From the NCBI RefSeq assembly GCF_030936135.1, contig NC_082595.1, forward strand, positions 10,330,430-10,394,429: DNA of 64,000 nucleotides, in the 5' to 3' direction. A program made the position numbers and the translations under genes. Under the pieces are notes generated by a model, which worked only from the letters and a program-made list of their open reading frames with translations, was not told the DNA's origin and searched no databases. This document shows, one piece after another, positions 35,087 to 46,393 of the stretch (position 1 is its first letter; every line of letters begins with the position of its first letter). This DNA comes from Gavia stellata. Its lineage: Eukaryota > Chordata > Aves > Gaviiformes > Gaviidae.

Positions 35087-38000
35087 CTTTGGGGGGCAGG
35101 AGGAGGCAGGGACGTGTCAGCTGTTACTCACCAGCAGCAAGCACAGCCCAGGTGCAATAAATGGCAGCAGGGGCAGGGACCTTGCAGCACATGGGGAGGA
35201 CAGCCGTCACAGTGCCACGGAGCACAGCTCTGCTGCTGTTTAGCACTACGGGCTTCGTTGATGGGGATTAAGCAGGGTTGGGAGCACAAACAGCTCTCCC
35301 ACCTCTGCAGGCAGGCTTTAACAGCCAGCCCCAGACACAGTCTGTGTGCTGACCCAGCCTGCCTGCCAGGTGATACCTCTGCGGCATCACAGGTTCAATC
35401 ACACTGCCAATGTTGTGACTTTTCCATGTCTCACCCCCTGCACTTCCAAAACAGGGGGACGTGGCCCTGCTTCCCCCTATGTCAGTGCTGCTTGGTGGTC
35501 TTTCAGGCAGCTGTACTCGCTCCCGTGCTGGGAAGCTGAAGGTTTGCTCAGCCACACCGCGGTGCTGGTGCTCTGCAGTGGCAGGCTGGGCTCATCTGTA
35601 TGCAGCTGCTGACCGCGGACACCACCCAGCCACCTCGCCTGCCCTTGAAGGCAGTGCACATAGACATATTACCTTGCCCAGGCATTGCAGACAAAAATCC
35701 GTATCTTTTGATGTTGACTGTCACTTTGGTAGGATATCAGATATATCCCCAAGCCCCGTTGCAGAAGGAGCTTGCTCTTCAGACCACAGCCCTTTGAAAA
35801 CAGGCCACATCTTCCTGTTCTGGGTATGTGCCACTTCTCTACACTTTTTTTCAGCTTTGCCTTAAGTTGCTTGATGCCACCTGCGCACTTGCTACATGAC
35901 AAGTGCTCCACGCACCAGTGGCTCCGTGCACTAAAGCCCTCTGCAGCAGCCAAGCCAAACACTGGCACTGCTCATTATGCTGTTTTCTAGGGCAGAGGGG
36001 GGCTACACCTTGCTCCTACAGGCTCCTTTTCCCAGTGCCTCATTATTTCTGCTTTTTCAGGTGAACCACACCACCATTTTCATCAGCAGACCCAGGCGTG
36101 GTAGTGGCACTGATCTCCTGTGTTTGCATTGAGCACCTCGTTGGCAGCATCCCTTTGTACGCAGCACAAAGAGCATTTGGGGAGATGGGTATCAGTTCCT
36201 GCCCCATGCACAGGTTCGTCAGGGCCATGATCCTCCCTATGTTTTCTCACTGTTTTGTCATTCACAGCAGCTCAAAGAGGGGCATAAAAATTTGCCAGGC
36301 CCTGGAGGGGATACTTTGCACTCACTGCACAGTGGGGCCACCATGCAGTGCAGTGAGTGTTATGGCCGTGCCCCAACTGATTGACACCAATAGAAAAGCC
36401 AGACCCAGCAGGGGAAATGAATGGATGGATAACCACCTGCTGAAGGAGATAATGCTGAGACAACTAGGTGCTATGGCAGTTCGTATCCTTTCTTTGATCT
36501 CAGCTGTATCTTTGTACTGCATATAGAAAGCAAGGAGAAGAACAACAAACCTTTCTGCTAAGCCAGTGACACTCTAAAATTCATTTTCCTGCTCTGTAAC
36601 AGGAACAGAGGATCAAACCCCAGCCTGCATTAATGAAAAAACAAACAAAAGCAGACGTTCATTAGTGATGAAAGTTGCATTTCCAGCCAATTATTTATAT
36701 GTTTTTGCCTCTAAAGAGCCTATCTATGCATTGCATAGGAGCCTGTTGGAAGCACCTCCAATAAAAGTCTTTGGTCAATTCGTTTAAACTCTTACCACAA
36801 TAAACAGCAGCATTAAGCAGCATATCATCCACTTGGCCTCATCACCATCTCCTCACATTTTCCCACGTTGAAATCTGGAAAAACTCATCACCCTCGCAGT
36901 TTGTCCCAGAGTTCAGCAGATTCAGGCCCTATTAGTCTATTTGAGTGAGCACAGATAGAGCCCTTAGACAGGCTCTTAGCTGTCAGTCCTGAACTCAGAG
37001 GGGATTTCCAGGATCTGAGGAGTTCAAGTGACTTACGCTGAACTTTTTAGTTCTACCATACCTACTCTACTCTTGCAAGTCAGTTGGCCGTCAGGCAAAA
37101 ATCACTTCAGTCTTGTTCCATGAGTCCTGCAAACAGCTTGGCATGGGTGGCGAAAGGGTGACGACACCAGTCAGCCGAGGAATTGCAATTTCAGCATCCT
37201 TCCAGCCCTTGCTACTGATTCAAGGTGCTCATTGAACAAGGAACGTGCAAAGTACCTTTGTGTGATTTGGTAGCCATTGACAGCATACACTGGACCACTG
37301 TTTTGTCTCTATCAGACAAATCCACTTTAGAAGCTCTCTAGATCTACCAGCTCCTCTTCTCAGCCTATGGAAAGTACCTTCACATTATTACTGCCACCCT
37401 GCATCCCCCTCATTATTTATGCCTGGTGTTAAGCTATGCACTCACTGTAAGTCCTTGCACGTGTGGGAGTCCCTAGTGCACACAGTGCATCTGTGTGCAT
37501 TATTTTAAGCCTGGAAAGAACCGAGCAACATGGGGCTTTTTTTTTTCTGGCAGACGCTGTACCAGCCAGAGCTGCATCAATAACAGAGTACTGACTAACG
37601 AGCGAGGCACTCTGAAGGCACTAATTTTGCCAAAGAAATCACAAACCTTTCTTCAATTTTCTATCACTTCATGTACATCCTGCAAGATAAAGAGACATGA
37701 GGAGTCATACAAAGCACAATCAGATCTGTTGTTTGTAGCATTCTAGGGAAAGGTGATGGCTAAAGGTATCAGATGGAGCTTGGGACCTACCGATTTCCAT
37801 ACTGCTGCAGACCATCTGTGCCATTCCATCTCTGTGAGACAGAGGTCACTGGAGCTGTTAGTGTCCCCCAAAATTAATGGCATGACTGAAAAGAAAACCT
37901 GGGTCTCGACTAACTCTTGTGCTTTCTCTCTCATTTCCGCTCAGGTTTCCCGAAAGCTAAACACGGCATCCAGCTAAATTTGCACTGGGTCCTTCCCCCA

Positions 38001-40987
38001 GTACATCCCTAGCCACTCCAGTGTCCTATGCTCTGTAGGAGGGGGCACGGCTTGTCCAGACAACCTGAGAGGCTGCAACAGGGTTCAGCAAACACACTTA
38101 CATTGCAAAGGCCAGCCTCGGTGGGGATGGAGGGTTTCATGGCATGCAGCCACATGGCTCCCCCATGAGTCCTCCTGCCTTCCCGAGCTCCTCTGGACCA
38201 GCCTGGGACTGCAGGCAGAAATGCAAGCCCTCTGTTAAATTCCCCTTTCAAGGTAAAGGCACAGGATGATTGCTGAGGGATCAACGATGTTTTGCATCTC
38301 GGAAACCACACTTTTTCCCCCCACACATTAGCTACCACCAGTTCCGAGTGAGCGCCTTAAAAAGCTGGGTTTCCTGTGCAAAGCAACGACTATTTCCACC
38401 GCCTGCCACTCCCCCTGGCACTGGCTGCAGGGGGCTGGGGCACAGCAAAACCAACGGCACCGGGGAAAGGGTGCTGCTTCTGACCCTTGTTTGGTGTTAG
38501 GGATGCCAAGACAGGGTGGGAAGGACACCGTGTTTTCCTTTTCTGGAGCGCCAGGCCACCTACGCCATGACTTAGCTCAGGCGCCGCAGGTGTAAGGAGA
38601 AGACAAAGTCGGACTGTTTTGCCGTGGGCACCCTGGCAGGCTCGCCCTACCCATGGCTGCTGCATGCCAGGTTTCTCTCGCCTGGGGGGAAGCAACCCCG
38701 TGCCTCCTTCCCCAGCCCCAACCGCACTCCTGTGCCATCGCAAGCACCTCTGGGCCCTGCTGCTGCAGGGACAGGGGGCACAGGCGGTCCCACAGAGTGC
38801 CCCACAGCCCATGTGGGGCTGGCCACCCTAAGCAGTGCCCGGCCCAGCTGGGAGCTGCCGGATGTAAGCATGTCTACAGGTTTTTGCAGCGCTGCAGCAG
38901 CAAAAGAGATTCAAGAGCTCAGGCCAGGTATCACCTGCCTGTGAGGCTAAGCCTGAACCAGAGCAATGTTACCCCCTTGCAGAGAGAGGGATTTTGAGCA
39001 GACTAAATACTTGATATTCCCCTTTTTGCAAAACCAGTGTTTTCATCCAAGGCTAGGAATTTTGTAGAGAATAAGGCCAAAACTCTGCAAATATTTGGAC
39101 ACTGCCTGACTTGTTACCAGGAGCATCTCCATACATAATTGCATTCCCATGCAATACTGGGAGCCTTCCCATCAACACAGGCAGCAGGAAGCACATGTAA
39201 GGCTGCCTGGTATCACCTGTTTAGCATCTCCGATGACAACATGATTATTAATCGTTAATGTCAATCACATTAATATTCTTGACTATTGCACACCTGTTCC
39301 CTAGCACCATCTGGAGGCAAACTCTGTCCTTCACCCAATTTAGTGGAAATGGTGCCTGTAGATCCAGGATAACAAATGGCTCCAAGTACTCTGGGTCAAA
39401 CATTCAGCGAAGAGGCAGGTGTTTGCTGCTCTGAATACACGTTGTAAGAAACCAATTATTCAAGTTTAGTTGTTTGCTGCAGGCTGAACACTGTTTAGGA
39501 ACATGTGTTTCAGCTTAATAAGCTAACTCTAGGCAAAGAGCAGAACAACAGACCTGCTCTGCTGAAGACAGGAGGAAAAACCCCTCAAACTCCTGACTAT
39601 GTGGTTTTAAGAAATTGGGGGAAAAAATGTAGAGGAAACCAAAAGTTTAAGATGGGTACTTCTTACATTACAAGCTTTTGATCCTTTTGTGGTTCCCCTC
39701 CCCTCCATCTGGGAGCTGATACCTTCTCCACCTGCATCCTCCTCAAAACAGGAAAAAAACCAAACCCTTGCCTTGCAGTCCTACACCCCAGAAGGCAAAC
39801 ATCAGATGATTTCAGAACAGGGCATTACAAACCATTCTGCAAAGGGGCAACCAGTAAAAGGCTCTAACCGGGAAGACAGGAAGGCATTTAATCCGAAAAA
39901 AAAATAATCACATAGGCACCTAAGACATGGAAGACATGTGCCCAAATCTTAAAGCCAAAATGCTCTCATCATTGGCTGGTATGATGCATGATTTTGTACC
40001 TGAGGTGATCATGGACTAAGCTAACACTTGTGTATTTTCTTCACTGAGCTTGTAGAGCTCCCCCTAGGGAGACAAAGCCCTCAGAACAATTGAGTGTCGT
40101 ATATAACTCCCCTCGTTCATTGCTGGTTTATAGTCAGCAAAATTTTGATCAGTATTTCAACAGGCCCACATCCACACAGGTGCTGTGAGGGAGCACAAGA
40201 TTCAGTTTTTAGGACACTGGCCAACATAGCAGAATCCACAGCAGACAGGTACCTCCAAGATCTCACAATTCTCCCTTTCACATCCCGTATCTCCTGATAC
40301 TGAGCAGTCAGAAGAATAAGTCCTTGAAATAAGGCCAATAGACTTTTTCCTTTGAGTATGATTCAAAAAATAAAATACAAAAAAATCAAAGCAAATCCTT
40401 CTCAAAATAGCCAAGATCTGAGCAACTGTTAAGTTACGGTATACAAAGGAAAAGGAGAGAAGGAGCAGAAGGACTAGAATTCTTTCCTTCCAACTGTATT
40501 TGGAAGGAAATCAGGTGCTGCTTCTGCACCCCTCACAGAGCCTAGCCAACACAACATACAGAGAATGTCCATCCAGCTAGGTTTTTTTAATGGCTCTGAA
40601 AGGGACGTGCAGTCTGCAAATCCTAACAGAGGCTTTCATATCAAGAGTGGGCCCACAACCATGATTTTCAGCCAGCAGAAATTAAGGAATGAGGGGGACA
40701 TTAAGCACTGCTCATTAGCCATCTCCCAGACTAGGAGCAGCTGAGCAAGGAGTCTGAGAAACTAAACTGGCAATTTTATTGTGCTCTTTTTCACAACGTA
40801 TTCATTCAGAGACATGAGAGATGCAAATGAACAACCTGTCTTTATCATATCCAAGAGATGACAATGGTGCATACCAAAGGTCTTTGAGAAATTCCCTATA
40901 TTCATCCTATGCATCTATATAACAGTCTGCTCACTTTTTGAACTTTCCAACAGAAAAACTCCACTTCAAGACAAGATGCACATTGGT
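35087..40987. other. Region between TATDN3 and its decayed copy
   Basis: No supported gene. Exons 1-3 of the TATDN3 duplicate would be expected here, but only weak hints exist: a C-H-Y-H codon string on the minus strand near 36095-36120, and a GC-richer stretch at 38.35-38.86 kb. A 142-codon plus-strand frame at 36098-36526 matches no family I recognise. No mobile element was identified. Confidence 0.5.
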
Positions 40988-40993
40988 TTTATT
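40988..40993 (-). promoter_or_regulatory. TATDN3: Candidate polyadenylation signal of TATDN3
   Basis: Plus-strand TTTATT reads AATAAA on the minus strand 54 bases after the TATDN3 stop codon, giving a short 3'UTR. A second TTTATT at 40775-40780 is an alternative. Confidence 0.6.
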
Positions 40994-41046
40994 AATTACA
41001 CCATAAATAATAGTTTCTGCAATACCATATATTTCAGTTTCTGAAT

Positions 41047-41190
41047 CTATATCCGAAGAAAGTTCCGAAGTTTGGGGAATACTTTCAGTGCATTCTGTGT
41101 AGTCACTTCTATAACTTCTTCCACTGGAATTCCTTTAATTTTGGCAATATATTCTGCAGCAATGTAAATATTTTTTGGTTCATTTCTCAC
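41047..41190 (-). CDS. TATDN3: TATDN3 exon 10 (C-terminus and stop)
   Basis: [19 protein letters not shown] to [12 protein letters not shown], then TAG. 144 bases, acceptor TTGTTTTCAG. Conserved [14 protein letters not shown] helix near the end. Confidence 0.95.
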   Translation of the reverse strand: MRNEPKNIYIAAEYIAKIKGIPVEEVIEVTTQNALKVFPKLRNFLRI

Positions 41191-44100
41191 CTGAAAACAA
41201 ACAAACAAAAAACCATACCAAATTACAGATCCTTACAGATCACAGGTGTTTCAGATTCAGTTCTTCCTGACACAACTTCAGTCACATTGCGGCATGCGTG
41301 CCAGAGAAGTTACACTTATCTATTCTTCTTAGATTACTTTCCCCTTTGGCCATTCCTGGAATTTCTTCTCCCTTCCCAGCTTCAGGAACACTGACTTGTT
41401 CCACCTCAAATTTTCACTTGGCAACCTCTTACATCCTTTGTACCCACGCTTACATTACACTTCAGTCTCCCGTGACAGTAACTGACCTCCATAAGGTGTG
41501 GGTTTGGATATACATACATAGAAGTCCCTCCTCCCCATCATTTACCTGTTTTTCAGGCCCCAGAGCAGGAGAGTCAGTTTCCAAGCACATACTCTCCAGA
41601 GGTAACAGTTTCACAAGCTTCTGCTTCTTGAAGAAAATAAGACAGCTATTAAACGCTTTATGCATTTAGATCTGTGGGAAAAAAATGTATGAAGGGAAGA
41701 TATCATCTGCACTTAAAAGCAACATCAAAAGACTTTAGTGCCACTGTCTGCATTTTACCAAAAACTTCAGAAAGGAAGCAAGAATACCAGGAGCTGCTCA
41801 AGAAGTCCCTTCAAATTAGGATTATCCTGTTTTCTAAATATCTGAGGTACTATTACCTAAACACTGAATCCATTGTTATTTATTAAATCATGTAGTTACA
41901 ATGCACAAAACACCCTATATTTAGAGTTGCCAATGCAATTTTATTTTGCTATTTTTCTGTATATATTTGTGTACCTTTTCCCCATCTCTGCTTTCACCCC
42001 TCAACCCCAGTCTGCTTTCCTCTCTCCAAGTTCCTAACCTCATCCTCATCTATGTTGACCCCTCACATGCCCTCTACTTGAATCATGCCTTTTGCTTTCT
42101 TACATTTCCTGAGCTTATCACAGGAAGTGATGATGGTGCAGGATGGAAACAGACTCCTACCCCAAAATAAGAAGTGAGCATAGCTTGCAGCAGCCCAGAG
42201 TAGAAATTAAAAGAGCAGTCTCAAATCAAGGGCTTAACCTGACCAATGCTGTCTTTAAGCAATTTAGCTGCTTCTTTGCTGGGGGTACCATGTGATAATC
42301 ACAATTTTTCCAAAGGTCTGTAACTTAGCCAATTGTGAGCAGATTTCCTTTTGAACAGAAAGTGCCATAGCACTGAGATAGAAACTAGTCCTTTTCCATG
42401 TGTCATGTCCCTACTCTAAAACAGTTCAGTGACAGAAGCTTCCGAAGACTTCACCAGAAAGCACATTAAAATAAGAAAAGAATGCCTATTTTCTTAACCC
42501 TTGTTTCTCAGGAATAGCTGAAATGTATTAGCCAAAATTTCCCCCTGAAAAAGCCCCAGGGAGAAGTCTAGCCACAGTAAAGATGCACAATGACGTAAGC
42601 AACTGAAACTTCTATTGAGACGTGTCAGGTGACAGCAACCATACGTGGGTACTGCTTCAAACTGTACAGACTTAAAAAACAAGCATATTCTTGAGCTGCA
42701 CCATGAAAAGAGTCATGTTTGCCACCATAATAAGCTGTCAGCTATTACCTGCAATCCCCAAGCACCAAGAATGAGCAAACCCCTTTAAACGTTACCTGTT
42801 CACTCCTTATAATGGAAGGAGGAATGGAGAAGAAGTATCCAGCTTTCACCCCTTCCATTGCTACAGATGGCTTCCCATCAAATGCATGGAGCAACACCTT
42901 TGTAGCACCTCAAAGAAGCAAACCGAATCATTAGCAGTGTTTACAGTAGGTCTGCGATGTCAGCTTCCAATGGGACCTCGGTCCCATGAAGAATGAACAG
43001 AGAATCTCTGCAGCATCCCTCCCAAGTTTCATGTACACAAACTGATGTGAGGACATGGCACAACTGAAGAAATTCTGTTGACAAAAGCCACAACAGAAAA
43101 TGCATTAAAAACATACCTTGTTCCTTCAAGAGATTAATGGTTGGTCTTCCAGCTGAGCGGGAATGAACATTTCTGCGCAGCAAGGAGAGGCCCAGCATTA
43201 GGAAATTCAGCAAAATACTTTTTTTGTAAACAAACAAACTAACAGCAGCTTGGGAAGAAAATAATAAATCTGTATTACACCTTTTATCAGGAAAAAAAAA
43301 AATCTAGAGACTTACACATGAATCATTTTAGCTACAGTGAAGATACAGAACAACATAGCAAGGACAGGACACAGAAGACCACCATATTCAAGTGCAAACA
43401 TAAGGAAAATTCTATAATTAAATCTCAAACTGGAGACTGACAGGACACTAATGCCAGTTAATCCATGGAAGAAAAGTTCTGTGGGCTCTTAGTAACTATA
43501 AATTCTGGGACATATTTCCACATGTTACTGAAAACCTACAAAGGCAAATCCAGTCTTCTTGCTAACTCAATCTGCTTGATCAAAACCTGTCTTTGTCCTT
43601 CCTTCTGTTCATCCGTGCTGGCAAATCTGGGAGTGAAATCTAGGCCAACCTAGAGTACAAGAAGAGAAGTGAAAAAATTTTACAGACCTAATGCTTGACT
43701 AAACCACAATACCATATATAAAGGCAAAAAATGCTTTGAAACTAGAGACTGCAATTAAAATGAGCTCAGCTGTAGCTTAACTCAGAAAGGAATCCATTCT
43801 CAACCATAAGCTTTTCAACTGTGAAAGTATTTGTGGGCAGATAGTTACTAACAAGTGCATTTAACATTTTAATCTGTAACTAGTTTTCTGGGGGTTTTAT
43901 GTTCAATTGAGTATTATTTCAGATTAAATCTCAAATCTGGATCTCCAATACAAGTAGAATTTCTGACCTAAACCTGTAGCTTTAGTCCTATCTCTAGCAA
44001 AAATTACCCATTAATTCTATGCTTTTTTTGATTTAAACCTGTTTAGGCAAAATCTAAAGTTTCTCAAAGCAGCCCCATTCACAGTTACACCAACCAAAGT

Positions 44101-46083
44101 CCTCAATATACAGTACCACATGGCAAGTTTAACTACAAAGCTCTGCCAGTAACTGCTTTTTCTGCAGCCACCGCAGAACCAGCATCAGTCCCTCTGGTAC
44201 CAACACACAGAAGAGGCAGACTCTACCCTAAAGCTTTCAAGCCTCAATTAGTTTATAAACAAATCTAAGACAGGAGACAACACATGGATACAGACAGATG
44301 AGGGATCACAAGAAAAAAGTACCGTACAAGTTGTGTACTGAAATCATAGCTTAGCCTAACTTTGTCAGGGAAGAAGGCAGGAAGGGTCTGAATGAGGATA
44401 TCAATGTGACTTGACACTTCACTGTGTCAGAGAACAACAGGTCAAAAGACATTTGGGTATAAGATGATAAAGCATAAATGAGATGGTATAAGATGATAAA
44501 TGCAATTCTTCCTACTAAATCCACCAGCATAAATGCCATCTAATACCTAATAATTATAATGACGGAAAAGAGGGATTCAGGCAAATCTATGAAGGAAAGC
44601 ACATTAAGAGAATTACAAATCAGACTTAGCGTTTGTTCAGACTGATAGCAATACTTATTGCATACCAAAACCAAGTATTCACTAAGTTTTTGTAACTCTA
44701 GTGACAGATACTGCTGAAGCCATAGACATTTAAACAAATTACAGAATTCTACTTACTTCTCCAATCCCCACCAATTTATCTTTGTAGAGTTCTATAAGCG
44801 GCAATGCAGCATCCAGATCCTGCAAGGACAAATTAAAGATGCAACCCTCACTGCCCTTACAAGATGGAAGGGGTATGAACTCAGCATTATGATTAAATTG
44901 GAGTTTCCTTCATTGTTCTTAAATTCTGTACCTTAACATTTACTATTACTGCAAGTTGTGCAGTCAGACAGATTTTAAAAACCTTCAGGATTTCCCTTCT
45001 TTACTTAATGGCCCTTCCTTTCAAGTTATCTTTCCACAAGAGCAGAAGAGGTAATTAAAACAAGGCCCATAAAAAGCCTGGTAACATTAAATGGCTGCAG
45101 ACAGCTCTCCAAGTTTTTCAGGTCACCTTCCACTTCCCATGCTAACAAAGGGACATCTGCAAACACACACGCATGCTGTTCGCTGTAAGCAAAGCACTCC
45201 CTTGGGATTTTTAAAACTGTTTCACTGCAGTAACATGGCCAGATGACTGCAGTGAACAATTCTGCTTTACGATTAACACGGACAAATGGATGTGCTAAGA
45301 GACCCTGGGATTTGGTCTGCTGGGTCTTCTGTATTACAGCAGCGCAGAAAAATCAGTGAGCAGATCTGAAGGTAAATCAGGCAGACTAGAGCATCCCATC
45401 GTCTGCCCTGAGCAGTCCCAGCAGTACTTTATAGCCGTGCTAATCTAACTTGCCTGCGTTTTACCTTCAAAGTAACGCTGCGCTGCTCCTCTGGAGAAAC
45501 CTCTTGAACGGGGTGAACTCCCAGGCACGGGAAAACAAACCCTGGGAATCTAGACACGGAGTAGATATCAGTAGTGAGGGAGACCACAGAGAAAACAAGT
45601 TTGAAGTAGAAAAAGAATGGCCGGCCTGACCAAGGAAGAGGGCAGCGCGTCCCTCGTCAGCTCCCACGCCGACAGTCACTCCCCGCGGCCGGGACACGGG
45701 TGGGCGCCGGGCCCTCCCCCCCCGCCGGCCTCGCACCTCTCCGACAGCGCCACGACGCTCCCGAACTCCCCCGCCTGCTCCGACACCGCCACCAGCGCCG
45801 ACACCGCCGCCTGCGGCAGACAGAACGCCCCGTCCCGCTGAGGCGGGGCCGGGCGGCGGGGCCGGGCAGGAGCGGGGAGAGGGTCGCTGCCGGCCGCCTC
45901 ACCTGCTCCGCCGCCCGCACCACGGCCGCCACGTCCTGCAAGAGAGACGCACCGCCTTAGCGCCGGGGCCGCCGCGCCACCACCAACACCCCCGCCCACC
46001 CCTCCGCGCCTCACCGTCTGGAAGCACGGCGCGGCGAGGTGGCAGTGGCAGTCCACCGACCCTACCGCTACCGCCACCGCCAT
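41047..46083 (-). CDS. TATDN3: TATDN3, TatD-family metal-dependent deoxyribonuclease homologue (10 exons)
   Basis: The CDS joins, in sense order, 46083-46015, 45935-45903, 45810-45737, 45549-45465, 44819-44757, 43649-43540, 43172-43117, 42908-42796, 41626-41546 and 41190-41047. That is 828 bases, 275 residues; the human protein has 274. All junctions are GT/AG and in frame. It is a TIM-barrel amidohydrolase of the TatD family, putatively a metal-dependent DNase. The full metal-ligand set is visible: H13 and H15 in DCHCH, E108 in GEVGLDF, H148 in [11 protein letters not shown]171 in LLHAFDG and D219 in ETDSP. The start is in the shared CpG island with NSL1, whose chosen ATG lies 85 bases away on the other strand. 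The start [15 protein letters not shown] is a short lead-in to HxH, as in mammals. Cellular role is poorly known. A decayed copy lies downstream on the same strand. Confidence 0.96.
41546..41626 (-). CDS. TATDN3: TATDN3 exon 9
   Basis: [20 protein letters not shown] to GPEKQ, acceptor TTTTCTTCAAG, donor GTAAAT, 81 bases. Carries Asp 219. Confidence 0.95.
42796..42908 (-). CDS. TATDN3: TATDN3 exon 8
   Basis: [19 protein letters not shown] to SIIRSEQ, donor GTAACG, 113 bases. Carries His 171. The acceptor (TCTTTGAG) is unusual in its penultimate bases but keeps AG and frame. Confidence 0.93.
43117..43172 (-). CDS. TATDN3: TATDN3 exon 7
   Basis: One base, [18 protein letters not shown], one base at GTATGT. 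56 bases; carries metal-ligand His 148. Confidence 0.95.
43540..43649 (-). CDS. TATDN3: TATDN3 exon 6
   Basis: [19 protein letters not shown] to RRLDLP plus two bases, acceptor TGTACTCTAG, donor GTAGGT, 110 bases. Confidence 0.94.
44757..44819 (-). CDS. TATDN3: TATDN3 exon 5
   Basis: [19 protein letters not shown] ending GE at GTAAGT, 63 bases. The last codon is the metal-bridging Glu. Confidence 0.95.
45465..45549 (-). CDS. TATDN3: TATDN3 exon 4
   Basis: [19 protein letters not shown] to RSVTLK, donor GTAAAA, 85 bases. Contains the conserved LGVHP loop. Confidence 0.94.
45737..45810 (-). CDS. TATDN3: TATDN3 exon 3
   Basis: [18 protein letters not shown] to VVALSE plus two bases, acceptor TCTGCCGCAG, donor GTGCGA, 74 bases. 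Very GC-rich, within the CpG island. Confidence 0.92.
45903..45935 (-). CDS. TATDN3: TATDN3 exon 2
   Basis: Micro-exon of 33 bases, [11 protein letters not shown], acceptor CTCTTGCAG, donor GTGAGG. It aligns with human DLDDVLEKAKK-type sequence, in phase 0 on both sides. Confidence 0.9.
46015..46083 (-). CDS. TATDN3: TATDN3 exon 1 (coding part)
   Basis: [19 protein letters not shown] to FQT, 23 codons, donor ACG|GTGAGG. Holds the HxH metal motif. The CATG at the start codon also gives an ATG on the opposite strand. Confidence 0.92.
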
Positions 46084-46168
46084 GCCGCGCCGAGGGCTGA
46101 GGGGAAGAGGGGGGAAGGCCGCGGGTTCCGCTTCCGGGCCGGCATTTTCCCTGCGTCCAAGGCGGGAA

Positions 46169-46393
46169 ATGGCGGCCGGCCCGGCGCCGCCGTTGTTGCC
46201 GCCGGTGCCGCCGCCGGGGGAGGCGGGTGCGGGGCCGCCGCTGAGCCCGGCCGCCGGCGCCCGGCGGGACCCGCGGGTGCGGTGCTGCTCGCGGCGCGGC
46301 CTGGGCGAGGTGATAGCGCTCTGCGCGCCTTTCGTGCGGGCGCTGGCCCAGGGGCAGCCGGGCGGACCCGCCGCCGCGGGAGACGCGCTCTGG
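46169..46393 (+). CDS. NSL1: NSL1 exon 1 (coding part)
   Basis: MAAGPAPPLLPPVPPPGE through GDALW, 75 codons, donor TGG|GTGAGG in phase 0. The part CCSRRGLGEVIALCAPFV aligns with the first helix of human NSL1. Confidence 0.88.
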
